From Halomarina rubra (GTDB taxonomy: Archaea; Halobacteriota; Halobacteria; Halobacteriales; Haloarculaceae), in the NCBI RefSeq assembly GCF_023699475.1, contig NZ_JALXFV010000002.1:310001-374000 (forward strand): a stretch of DNA of 64,000 nt, read 5' to 3'. Every line of letters starts with the position of its first letter. Within the stretch, counting starts at the first letter, position 1. The translations under genes and the position numbers were made by a program. This document shows, one piece after another, positions 49,957-59,745 of this stretch. Below the pieces are notes generated by a model, which saw only the letters and a list, made by a program, of their open reading frames with translations, was not told the origin of the DNA and ran no database searches.

Positions 49957-51453
49957 ATGCTACAGACGCTCCAGATATCAGGCACCGCCGCGCTCGCGCC
50001 GACACTCGTCCTCGGCGTGACGGCGCTCCTGTTGTTGCTCATCGACAGTATCGACCCCGAAGAATCCTCGTCGGCGCTCCTCTCGGGCGTCGCGACGCTG
50101 GGGTCGCTCGTGGCGCTGGCCGCCGCGGGGGCTATCCTCGTCGCGACGGGTGGTGAGCCGCAGTCGCTGTTCCAGGGGCAACTCGTCGTCGACGGGATGA
50201 GCTTGTTCTTCACGTTCATCTTCACGAGCGTCACCACGCTCGTCACGCTCGCGAGCTACGACTACCTGAAGGAGTTCCGCTACAAGGCGGAGTTCTACAC
50301 GCTCGTCATGCTCGCGGCGACGGGGATGACGCTGATGGCGAGTTCGAACTCGATGGCGACGGCGTTCGTCAGCCTCGAACTCGCCTCGCTGCCGTCGTAC
50401 GCGCTCGTCGCGTTCCTCAAGAACAACCGCGGGAGCGTCGAGGCCGGCCTGAAGTACTTCCTCATCGGTGCGCTGTCGTCGGCGGTGTTCGTCTACGGCA
50501 TCTCGCTGGTGTACGGCGTCACCGGGTCGCTCCAGTTCGATGCCATCGCCTCGGAACTGGGCAACACCGGCGAGGGCCTCGTCGGTGTCCTCGGTGTCGG
50601 TATCCTGATGATCATCGGTGGGTTCGCGTTCAAGACCGCGAGCGTGCCGTTCCACTGGTGGGCACCGGAGGCGTACGAGGGTGCGCCCGCCCCCGTCAGC
50701 GCGTTCCTCTCGTCGGCCTCGAAGGCCGCCGGGTTCGTCATCGCCTTCCGCGTGTTCACCGTCGCGTTCCCGCAGTCGACCGTCGGGGTCGACTGGGTGC
50801 TCGCGTTCCAGGTGCTCGCGCTCGTGACGATGACGCTCGGGAACTTCGCCGCCGCGACCCAGGAGAACGTCAAGCGGATGATGGCGTACTCCTCCATCGG
50901 GCACGCCGGCTACGTGCTCATCGCCCTCGGTGCGCTCACAGGGAGCGCCAACCAGGCGTTCGTCCTCGGGGCGGGGATGATCCACCTCGTCGTCTACGGC
51001 TTCATGAACACCGGTGCGTTCCTGTTCATCGCTCTCGCGGAGTACTGGGGCGTCGGCCGCACCTTCGAGGACTACAACGGCCTCGCGAAGCAGGCCCCCG
51101 TGGCGTGTGTCGCGATGACCGTCTTCCTGTTCAGTCTCGCGGGCCTGCCCATCGGTGGCGGGTTCCTCTCGAAGTTCTTCCTCATCGCGGCCGCCGTCGA
51201 GGCGGCGACCATCGGAACGTACGTCCTCGCGTTCGCACTCGTGATCAACAGCGCGCTGTCGCTGTTCTACTACTCGCGGGTCGTGAAGGCGATGTGGATC
51301 GAGGACCCCGTCGGCGACTTCGAGGTCGGTGGCTACCCCACTGGGCTGTACGCCGCCATCATCGTCGCTGCGGTCGCGACGTTCCTGTTACTCCCCGCGC
51401 TGGGGCTGTTCACGAACGTCGCCGTCGACGCCGCGGCGTCGATGATTCAGTAA
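49957..51453 (+). CDS. nuoN: Complex I subunit N (antiporter-like)
   Basis: 498 aa, about 14 membrane helices. Blocks: FVSLELASLPSYALVAFLKN with the pump Glu, RGSVEAGLKYFLIGALSSAV, FKTASVPFHWWAPEAYEGAP with Lys, and ATQENVKRMMAYSSIGHAGY. The central Glu to Lys series needed for proton translocation is intact. Last gene of the operon. Nothing resembling nuoE, nuoF or nuoG is present anywhere in the window. Confidence 0.97.
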   Translation: MLQTLQISGTAALAPTLVLGVTALLLLLIDSIDPEESSSALLSGVATLGSLVALAAAGAILVATGGEPQSLFQGQLVVDGMSLFFTFIFTSVTTLVTLASYDYLKEFRYKAEFYTLVMLAATGMTLMASSNSMATAFVSLELASLPSYALVAFLKNNRGSVEAGLKYFLIGALSSAVFVYGISLVYGVTGSLQFDAIASELGNTGEGLVGVLGVGILMIIGGFAFKTASVPFHWWAPEAYEGAPAPVSAFLSSASKAAGFVIAFRVFTVAFPQSTVGVDWVLAFQVLALVTMTLGNFAAATQENVKRMMAYSSIGHAGYVLIALGALTGSANQAFVLGAGMIHLVVYGFMNTGAFLFIALAEYWGVGRTFEDYNGLAKQAPVACVAMTVFLFSLAGLPIGGGFLSKFFLIAAAVEAATIGTYVLAFALVINSALSLFYYSRVVKAMWIEDPVGDFEVGGYPTGLYAAIIVAAVATFLLLPALGLFTNVAVDAAASMIQ

Positions 51454-51555
51454 CGCGTTCGACCGTTTCGACGCCTCTTTTCGCCGAAAACTGCCGTCGA
51501 GCGGCGGGATTCCGCAGGCGGTGAAGCTTTCCCCACGGGGGGCGATTGCCACGAC

Positions 51556-53046
51556 ATGAGTACCCGGCTCGTTCTGGGCTGTGGGTCGTTCGGGCACGCC
51601 CTCATCGAGGAGTTGCGCCAGACGCCCGGCGACCTGCACGTCGTCTCGGGCGACGAGGGGCGCGTCGACTCGCTGCGTGGCGAGAACGTCCCCGCCGAAC
51701 TCGGTGCTTACGACGACCCCGCCGTCGTCGAGGAGGTGAAAGCCGAGGACCTCCCGACGGTCGCCAGCGTCGTCGTCGCCGGTGACGACCCGGACCGGAA
51801 CCTCGCGGCCATCGAGGTCGCTCGCGAGCACTATCCCGACGTCCCCGTCGTCAGCTACGTCGGCCGCGACGGCACCGACGCCCAGCGCGAAGCGCTCGAA
51901 GCCGCCGCCGACCGACTCGTCGACCCCGCCGACATCGTCCCCCAGCGCATCCTCCAAGCGGCCGGTCGCGGCGGCCTCCGCCTCCGACAGCTCCACCGCA
52001 TCGTCCGCGAGCTCGACGGACCGCTCGCGGTCGTGATGCACGACAACCCCGACCCCGACGCCATCGCCAGCGCGTGTGCGCTCGTCCAGATCGCCGAGAA
52101 CGCCGGCGGCGAGGCCGAGCCGTGTTACTACGGCGAGATCTCCCACCAGGAGAACCTCGCGCTGGTCAACCTCATGGAGTACGACCTCACCAACCTCCAG
52201 GCGGGGGACGACCTCTCGCGGTTCGCGGGGTTCGCCCTCGTCGACCACTCCCGACCGGGCGTCAACGACCAACTGCCACCCGACACGCCCGTCGACATCG
52301 TCGTCGACCACCACCCGCCCCGAGAACCCATCGAGGCGCGGTTCGTCGACCTCCGCAGCGACATCGGTGCGACGAGCACGCTGCTCACCGACTACCTCCG
52401 ACGGCTCGACGTCGAACCGACGACGCCCGTCGCGACGGGGCTTCTGTTCGGCATCCGTATCGACACGAAGGACTTCCGCCGGGAGGTGAGCGTCGACGAC
52501 TACGAGGCGGCGTCGTACCTCCTGCCGTACGCCGACACCGCGACCCTCGAACGCGTCGAGTCGCCCTCCGTCAGCGTCGACACGCTGGAGACCGTCGGCC
52601 GGGCGATTCGCAACCGCGAGGTCCACGGCGAGGTGCTCACCTCCTGTGTCGGGCGGCTCCACTCCCGGGACGCGCTGGCGCAGTCCGCAGACCGCCTGCT
52701 CGACCTGCGGGAGGTGACGACGACGCTCGTCTACGGGTTCAAAGACGGCACCATCTACATGTCGGCGCGCACTCGCGGCACCGACCTCGACGTCGGTGAG
52801 ACGCTCCGGGAGGCGTTCGCTCAGATCGGCGAGGCGGGCGGGCACGCCGACATGGCGGGCGCACAGTTGCCGCTCGGCTTGCTCGGCACGGTCGAGGAGG
52901 ACGCCGACGAGGACCTCTCGTCGGTCATCGCCGACGTGGTCACCGACCGGTTCTTCGAGACGCTGCGCTCGCGACCGAACTGGGACCTCGTGGACATCTA
53001 CGGCGGCGGCGGCGAGGAACTGCCCGTCGGGGCCGACGAGGAGTAG
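51556..53046 (+). CDS. TrkA-N / DHH-DHHA1 phosphoesterase fusion
   Basis: 496 aa. Residues 1-130 are a Rossmann TrkA-N (RCK-type) domain starting LVLGCGSFGHALIEELRQ. From about 150, a DHH phosphoesterase follows with VVMHDNPDPDAIASACALVQ, ALVDHSRPGVND and the hallmark VVDHHPPREP near 250. A DHHA1 domain ends with AGGHADMAGAQLPLG near 430. The complete motif set predicts a Mn-dependent phosphodiesterase acting on cyclic dinucleotides, nanoRNA or similar, gated by nucleotide or c-di-AMP binding to the N-terminal domain. Members with this architecture are found in haloarchaea; the substrate is not established here. Confidence 0.85.
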   Translation: MSTRLVLGCGSFGHALIEELRQTPGDLHVVSGDEGRVDSLRGENVPAELGAYDDPAVVEEVKAEDLPTVASVVVAGDDPDRNLAAIEVAREHYPDVPVVSYVGRDGTDAQREALEAAADRLVDPADIVPQRILQAAGRGGLRLRQLHRIVRELDGPLAVVMHDNPDPDAIASACALVQIAENAGGEAEPCYYGEISHQENLALVNLMEYDLTNLQAGDDLSRFAGFALVDHSRPGVNDQLPPDTPVDIVVDHHPPREPIEARFVDLRSDIGATSTLLTDYLRRLDVEPTTPVATGLLFGIRIDTKDFRREVSVDDYEAASYLLPYADTATLERVESPSVSVDTLETVGRAIRNREVHGEVLTSCVGRLHSRDALAQSADRLLDLREVTTTLVYGFKDGTIYMSARTRGTDLDVGETLREAFAQIGEAGGHADMAGAQLPLGLLGTVEEDADEDLSSVIADVVTDRFFETLRSRPNWDLVDIYGGGGEELPVGADEE

Positions 53047-53059
53047 CGCGGTTCGGAGT

Positions 53060-53260
53060 TCCCGCGAGAGCAACGAGCGGGAGCACGGAAGACGAGCATC
53101 GCGAGTCTTCCGGAGGGAGCGGAGCGACCGAGAACCGCGAGCGGAACGGCGAACGCAGTGAGCCGTGGAGGAGTAGGGAGATTCGGAGCGCTCGCAGAGC
53201 GCGAGAATCTCCGAGAGACGAGCGAGGAACGGAGTGACTCGCGAGGAGTAACGAGGCGCG
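53060..53260. repeat. Array of stem-loops after the TrkA-N/DHH gene
   Basis: Three inverted repeats in 150 bp: TCCCGC...GCGGGA (53060-53082); a perfect CGGAAGAC...GTCTTCCG (53086-53112, 11-nt loop); and a nested pair GGAGATTC...GAATCTCC (53177-53212) enclosing GCGCTC-GCA-GAGCGC. The phrase GAGGAGTA recurs three times (near 53039, 53168 and 53243). This has the look of haloarchaeal intergenic repeat DNA, perhaps a terminator plus repeat insertion. Open frames running through it are not protein-like. Confidence 0.55.
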
Positions 53261-53316
53261 AGCGTCGGACTGTCGTGACCGGGAGGCTTTTGCCTCGACT
53301 CGCCCTCCCTCCGGCA

Positions 53317-54111
53317 ATGGGCGAGGACAAGCTGCGCGTCAAGGACTACATGACCCGCGACGTGGTCACCGTCGACGTCGACGAGACCGTCGCGGACGTC
53401 AAGCGCCGCATCGCCGAGAGCGACGAACACAGCGGCTTCCCGGTGTGTGACGGGCGGCGCGTCCACGGGTTCATCGCCGCCCGAGACCTGCTCCTCGCCG
53501 ACGACGGCGAACCGATGTTCAAGGTGATGAACGACGACCTCATCGTCGCGCACCCGGAGATGGCCATCACCGACGCCGGGCGGGTCATCCTCCGGTCGGG
53601 CATCCAGAAGCTCCCGGTCGTCGACGACGCGGGCAACCTCGTCGGCATCATCTCGAACGCCGACGTGGTGCGCTCGCACATCGAGCGCGCGACGCCGGGG
53701 AAGGTGGACAAACTCATGCAGACCCTGCGGAACATCCACTCCGTCGGGATGCACCAGGAGCGTCGCCGGGTCAGCCTCGCGAACCTCCGGCCGACGCAGT
53801 CGAAGGTGTACACCGACGAGTTGGAGGGGCGGAAGTACGAGTTGGAGAACGGGCTGGCCGAACCGCTCGTCGTCATCGACAACGGCGGGAAGGACCTCCT
53901 GCTGGCCGACGGGCACCACCGCGTGAAGGCCGCCTACCGCGACGGCATCGAGGAGATGGACGCCTACGTCATCGTCCTGAACCGCACGGTCGAACTCGGG
54001 ATGGCCGAGACCGCCCGAAAGGCGAACCTCCAGACCATCGACGACATCCAGGAGGTCGACTACGCCCATCACCCGCTGGTGGAGACGACCAAACGGTTCC
54101 AGCGGGACTGA
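53317..54111 (+). CDS. CBS-domain pair fused to a ParB-like domain
   Basis: 264 aa. Residues ~8-125 hold two CBS motifs (VKDYMTRDVVTVDVDETVAD ... SGFPVCDGRRVHGFIAARDL; the second ends GIQKLPVVDDAGNLVGIISN), a module that binds adenine nucleotides. Residues ~150-264 look like a ParB/Srx N-terminal nuclease domain with ANGLAEPLVVIDNG-type and LLLADGHHRVKAAYRDGIEE motifs, whose DGHHR is the diagnostic GxHR-like motif. ATG 53317 is chosen because the longer frame crosses the repeat array. The fusion suggests an adenylate-sensing DNA-binding or nucleotide-hydrolysing protein. Function unknown; members exist in other haloarchaea. Confidence 0.8.
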   Translation: MGEDKLRVKDYMTRDVVTVDVDETVADVKRRIAESDEHSGFPVCDGRRVHGFIAARDLLLADDGEPMFKVMNDDLIVAHPEMAITDAGRVILRSGIQKLPVVDDAGNLVGIISNADVVRSHIERATPGKVDKLMQTLRNIHSVGMHQERRRVSLANLRPTQSKVYTDELEGRKYELENGLAEPLVVIDNGGKDLLLADGHHRVKAAYRDGIEEMDAYVIVLNRTVELGMAETARKANLQTIDDIQEVDYAHHPLVETTKRFQRD

Positions 54112-54161
54112 GACGGCGGCGCAGTGCGAACCTTCTTGCTCCGGCCCACCGAACGCGGCGT

Positions 54162-55865
<1,704 letters not shown>

Positions 55866-55999
55866 GTCGGACGCGCTCGCCAGCGGCCCGAACGGTTCGC
55901 CGTCCGTGGGTGCAGCTTTCGACCATCGTTCTTCCTCGACCCACCTCGGGTTAACGCTATTACGTCGGGCGAAAACATGTGACGTGGTGACTGCAGTTT

Positions 56000-57988
56000 A
56001 TGAGTGATTCCGAGGACGAGGTGCGACTCGAAGCACGACTGCGCGAACAGGAGTACTTCCGCCCGCCGTCGAAGTTCGTCGGCCAGGCGAACGTGTCGGA
56101 CCCGGCCGTCTACGACCGGTTCGGGGAGTTCCCCGACGGGTTCGAGGAGTACGCGGACCTGCTCGACTGGGACGACCGCTGGGACAAGGTGCTCGACGCC
56201 TCGAACCCGCCGTTCTACGGCTGGTTCACGGGCGGGACGTTGAACGCTTCGTACAACTGTGTCGACCGGCACCTCGACGACCGAAAGAACCAGACCGCAC
56301 TGCTCTGGGAGGGCGAGGACGGCGACCAGCGCAACATCTCCTATCAGGACCTCTACCGCGAGGTCAACGAGATGGCCGCCGCCCTGCGGTCGATGGGCGT
56401 CGAGGAGGACGACGTGGTGACGCTCCACCTCCCGATGGTGCCCGCCCTGCCCGTCACGATGCTGGCGTGTGCCCGCATCGGCGCGCCCCACTCGGTCGTG
56501 TTCGCGGGGTTCTCCGCGAGCGCGCTCGCAGAACGGGTGAACAACGCCGAGTCGGACTACGTCGTCACCATCGACGGCTACTACCGTCGCGGCGAGTTCC
56601 TCGACCACGTCCAGAAGGCCGACGCCGCGATGGACGAGACCGAGCGCGACCCCGAGGTGCTCGTCTGGACGCGCCACGACGAACCCCACGACTCCGTCTC
56701 GGTGAGCGACGACTACACGATGGTCGCCGACCTGCTGGAGGAACACCGCCGCGAGCGCGTCGACCCGGTCGCGCGTGACGCCGAGGACCCGCTGTTCTTG
56801 ATGTACACCTCCGGGACGACGGGCAAACCGAAGGGCTGTCAGCACCGCACCGGCGGCTATCTCGCGTACGCCGCGGGCACCTCGAAGTACGTGCTGGACA
56901 TCGAACCCGAGGACACCTACTGGTGTGCCGCGGACATCGGGTGGATCACCGGCCACAGCTACATCGTCTACGGGCCGCTCGCACTCGGGACGACGAGCGT
57001 GATGTACGAGGGCGCGCCGGACTTCCCCCACAAGTCCCGCATCTGGGAGATCGCCGAGAAGTACGACGTCGACGTGTTCCACACCTCGCCGACCGCCGTG
57101 CGGCAGTTCATGAAGTGGGGTCCCGAGTACATCGAGGGGTACGACTTCGACTTCCGCCACATGACGACGGTCGGCGAACCTATCCAGCCCGAGGCGTGGC
57201 TCTGGTACTACAAGCACATTGGCGACGAGGACGCCGTCATCGTCGACACGTGGTGGCAGACCGAGACCGGCGGCCACCTCATCACGAACCTGCCCGCACT
57301 GGAGGACATGAAACCGGGCAGCGCGGGCCTGCCCGCACCGGGAATCGAACCGGCGTTGCTCGACGACGACGGCGAGGAGATCGAGCCAGCCTCCGGACAG
57401 GCGGGCAACCTCATCATCAAGAAGCCCTGGCCCGGAATGCTCCAGACCGTCTACGGCAACGACGAGCGGTTCATCGAAACGTACTGGGCAGACTTCTCGG
57501 ACACCGACAGCGACGACTGGACCGACTGGAACTACAAGGCGGGTGACGGTGCGGTTCACGAACGCGACGGCTACTTCCGTATCCTCGGTCGTCTCGACGA
57601 CGTGATGAACGTCGCCGGCCACCGCCTCGGGACGATGGAACTCGAGTCGGCGGTCGCGGAGGTCGAGGACGTCGCCGAGGCGGCGGTCGTCTCCCGAGAA
57701 CACACCGAGAAGGGCGAGGTGCCCGACGTCTACGTCATCCTGCGGGAGGGCGTCGAGGAGAGCGACGACGTGCGCCAGCGCATCGTCGGCGCGGTCGAAG
57801 ACGAGATCGGGAAGTTCGCGCGCCCCGCGAACGTCGTGTTCGTCGACGACCTGCCGAAGACCCGTTCGGGGAAGATCATGCGTCGCCTCCTGGAGAACAT
57901 CTCCAACGATAAGGAGCTGGGCGACACGACGACGCTTCGGGACCCCGACGTCCCCGAGCGCATCCGCGACCAGATGAAGGCGGACTGA
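56000..57988 (+). CDS. acs: Acetate-CoA ligase (acetyl-CoA synthetase)
   Basis: A 662-aa adenylate-forming enzyme making acetyl-CoA from acetate, ATP and CoA. Core motifs: LMYTSGTTGKPKGCQHRTGG (phosphate loop) near residue 268, DTWWQTETGGHLITN near 412, the GRLDDVMNVAGHRLGTMELE hinge region near 530 and TRSGKIMRRLLEN with the acetylatable catalytic Lys near 628. The N-terminal acetyl-CoA synthetase domain (FYGWFTGGTLNASYNCVDRH) is present, so acetate rather than a longer acid is likely. Length is standard for Acs. Confidence 0.95.
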   Translation: MSDSEDEVRLEARLREQEYFRPPSKFVGQANVSDPAVYDRFGEFPDGFEEYADLLDWDDRWDKVLDASNPPFYGWFTGGTLNASYNCVDRHLDDRKNQTALLWEGEDGDQRNISYQDLYREVNEMAAALRSMGVEEDDVVTLHLPMVPALPVTMLACARIGAPHSVVFAGFSASALAERVNNAESDYVVTIDGYYRRGEFLDHVQKADAAMDETERDPEVLVWTRHDEPHDSVSVSDDYTMVADLLEEHRRERVDPVARDAEDPLFLMYTSGTTGKPKGCQHRTGGYLAYAAGTSKYVLDIEPEDTYWCAADIGWITGHSYIVYGPLALGTTSVMYEGAPDFPHKSRIWEIAEKYDVDVFHTSPTAVRQFMKWGPEYIEGYDFDFRHMTTVGEPIQPEAWLWYYKHIGDEDAVIVDTWWQTETGGHLITNLPALEDMKPGSAGLPAPGIEPALLDDDGEEIEPASGQAGNLIIKKPWPGMLQTVYGNDERFIETYWADFSDTDSDDWTDWNYKAGDGAVHERDGYFRILGRLDDVMNVAGHRLGTMELESAVAEVEDVAEAAVVSREHTEKGEVPDVYVILREGVEESDDVRQRIVGAVEDEIGKFARPANVVFVDDLPKTRSGKIMRRLLENISNDKELGDTTTLRDPDVPERIRDQMKAD

Positions 57989-58053
57989 AACCTCCGGACA
58001 GTTTCTTCGGTTCTTCGGTCGACGTCTCGCGTCCCACCGGGAGAACCGTCGGA

Positions 58054-58073
58054 GGCCGGGCCGCTTCCCGGCC
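58054..58073. terminator. GC-rich hairpin after acs
   Basis: GGCCGGG-CCGCTT-CCCGGCC, a 7-bp perfect stem with a 6-nt loop, 66 bp after the acs stop. Probably marks the transcript end; no long T-run follows. Confidence 0.4.
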
Positions 58074-58133
58074 GTCCCAGTCTCCTCTCGCTCGGTGTGA
58101 AGATGACACCACCGACAATCAGCTCACCAGTTT

Positions 58134-58208
58134 ACGTTAACGTTGGTAGGCACGAACGGAAACTTTTCAGTCGTTGAACAGCTAAAACGGCGCAAACGTT
58201 AATGTTGC
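58134..58208 (+). promoter_or_regulatory. Repeated ACGTTAACGTTG element and promoter of the Liv operon
   Basis: ACGTTAACGTTGG (58134-58146, containing the palindrome ACGTTAACGT) recurs as ACGTTAATGTTGC (58196-58208), 62 bp apart (about six helical turns). Between them are the AT-richer segments around 58160 and GCTAAAACG (58181-58189), either of which could be the TATA box for the substrate-binding protein gene at 58230. The second copy would cover the start of transcription. A regulator binding both copies could loop DNA. The repeat is seen; the function is inferred. Confidence 0.4.
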
Positions 58209-58229
58209 TCGCTCCAGCTATCAGTTGGC

Positions 58230-59666
58230 ATGGCAAGCGGTAACAACCGACTGACGCGCCGTGACGTGCTGAAAGGTGCAGGGGCGACAGGAACGGCGGG
58301 TCTCGTAGGATTGGCAGGATGTACGACAGAAGACACCGGTGGCGGCGGTGGCGGTGGAGGCGGTGGCGGCGGTGGTGGTGGTGACGGTGGTGGCAACGGA
58401 AGCGGGACCGGGTCCGGCGGTGGCGGCGGGGAGGACTACCCGTCGCTCGGCAACTTCCCCGTCGAGGGCGACACCGCGACGTTCGGGTTCAACGTCCCGA
58501 AGACCGGTCCGTACGCCTCCGAGGGTGAGGACGAACTTCGGGCGTACAACCTCGCGATGAAACACCTGAACGAGGGCGGGGGCTGGGTCGACAGTCAGTT
58601 CGACGACCTCTCGGGCGACGGCGTGCTCGGCTATCAGATCGAGTCGGTCGAGGGTGATACGGCGACGGACGCCGCGACGGCGACGCAGGCGGCCAACCGG
58701 ATGGTCGACCGGGACGACGTCATCATGTTCTCCGGCGGGTCGTCGAGTGCGACGGCTATCGCCCAACAGCAGGTCGCACAGGACAACAAGGTGCTGTACA
58801 TGTGCTGTCTCACCCACTCCAACGAGACGACCGGTGTCGAGTGTCGACGCTACGGCTTCCGGGAGATGTTCAACGCCTACACGACCGGTCAGGCGCTCGC
58901 GCCGGTCGTGAAAGAGGAGTACGGCGAGGGACAGAAGTTCTATCAGCTGTACGCCGACTACTCCTGGGGCCAGACCCAGCAGGAGTCGATGAACCAGTTC
59001 CTCACCGAGACCGCCGGCTGGGAGCAGGTCGACAGCGTCCCGACGTCGCTCGGGACGGACGACTACTCGCCGTTCCTCTCGGAGGCGGCGAACTCCGGGG
59101 CCGACGTGCTGGTGCTCAACCACTACGGTCTCGACGGCGCGAAGTCGCTCACGCAGGCGGTCGACGCGGGTCTGAAAGACAGCATGACGCTGCTCGTTCC
59201 GCTGTACAACCGTCCGATGGCGGAGTCCGCGGGCGACGCCATCTCCGGTGTGTTCGGCACCGTCGCGTGGGACTCGCAGCTCGACAACGAACCGTCGAGC
59301 CAGTTCACCCAGGCGTTCAAAGAGGAGTACGACCGGGTACCGTCCGGCCCGGCCCAACTGGCGTACGCACAGACGCTCCAGTACGCCGCAGCGGTCGAAC
59401 GCGCGGGGACGTTCTACCCGCCGGAGGTCATCAAGCAGCTGGAGGGGTACGAGTACGACAACATCGGAATGGGGCCGGAGACGATGCGCGAGTGCGACCA
59501 CCAGGCCATCCGGGACGTGCCGGTCGTCCGCGGCCTCCCCGGCGACGAACAGTCCTCGGGCAACTACTTCGAGATTGTCAACGTGACCAGTCGGGACAAC
59601 CTCTGGTACGGCTGCGACGACGGGCCGGCCGCGGAGTGCGAACTCGGCCCGTACGGCGACGAGTGA
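58230..59666 (+). CDS. livK: ABC transporter substrate-binding lipoprotein, branched-chain amino acid/urea type
   Basis: A 478-aa extracellular binding protein. The Tat motif RR (residues 10-11) with lipobox LVGLAGC (Cys31) gives Tat export and lipid anchoring. A low-complexity glycine linker follows at about 38-72, then a type I periplasmic-binding fold (Peripla_BP_6): FGFNVPKTGPYASEGEDELR near 90, then VDRDDVIMFSGGSSSATAIA and an aromatic-rich ligand pocket. Its operon partners are LivH, LivM, LivG and LivF. Ligand may be branched-chain amino acids, urea or another small amide; motifs do not separate these. Confidence 0.88.
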   Translation: MASGNNRLTRRDVLKGAGATGTAGLVGLAGCTTEDTGGGGGGGGGGGGGGGDGGGNGSGTGSGGGGGEDYPSLGNFPVEGDTATFGFNVPKTGPYASEGEDELRAYNLAMKHLNEGGGWVDSQFDDLSGDGVLGYQIESVEGDTATDAATATQAANRMVDRDDVIMFSGGSSSATAIAQQQVAQDNKVLYMCCLTHSNETTGVECRRYGFREMFNAYTTGQALAPVVKEEYGEGQKFYQLYADYSWGQTQQESMNQFLTETAGWEQVDSVPTSLGTDDYSPFLSEAANSGADVLVLNHYGLDGAKSLTQAVDAGLKDSMTLLVPLYNRPMAESAGDAISGVFGTVAWDSQLDNEPSSQFTQAFKEEYDRVPSGPAQLAYAQTLQYAAAVERAGTFYPPEVIKQLEGYEYDNIGMGPETMRECDHQAIRDVPVVRGLPGDEQSSGNYFEIVNVTSRDNLWYGCDDGPAAECELGPYGDE

Positions 59667-59745
59667 CCGACCCGGACCACACCAACTCGACATTCATGCA
59701 TCACGAAAACTCACACTCGCAAGACACGCGACGGAGGGGGTCGGC

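Noticed and set aside
53158-53316. N-terminal extension of the CBS-ParB gene
   Set aside because: The in-frame upstream part lies in the stem-loop array and translates to Arg/Glu/Ser-rich sequence; the ATG at 53317 begins the CBS similarity.
51388-54072. 894-codon minus-strand frame opposite the TrkA-N/DHH and CBS-ParB genes
   Set aside because: Antisense to two genes with complete motifs and crosses a repeat array; judged spurious.
58339-58437. Glycine-coding tandem repeat in the binding-protein gene as a possible insertion
   Set aside because: A glycine-rich linker after a Tat lipobox is normal in haloarchaeal binding proteins; repeat length may vary, but it is not an inserted element.
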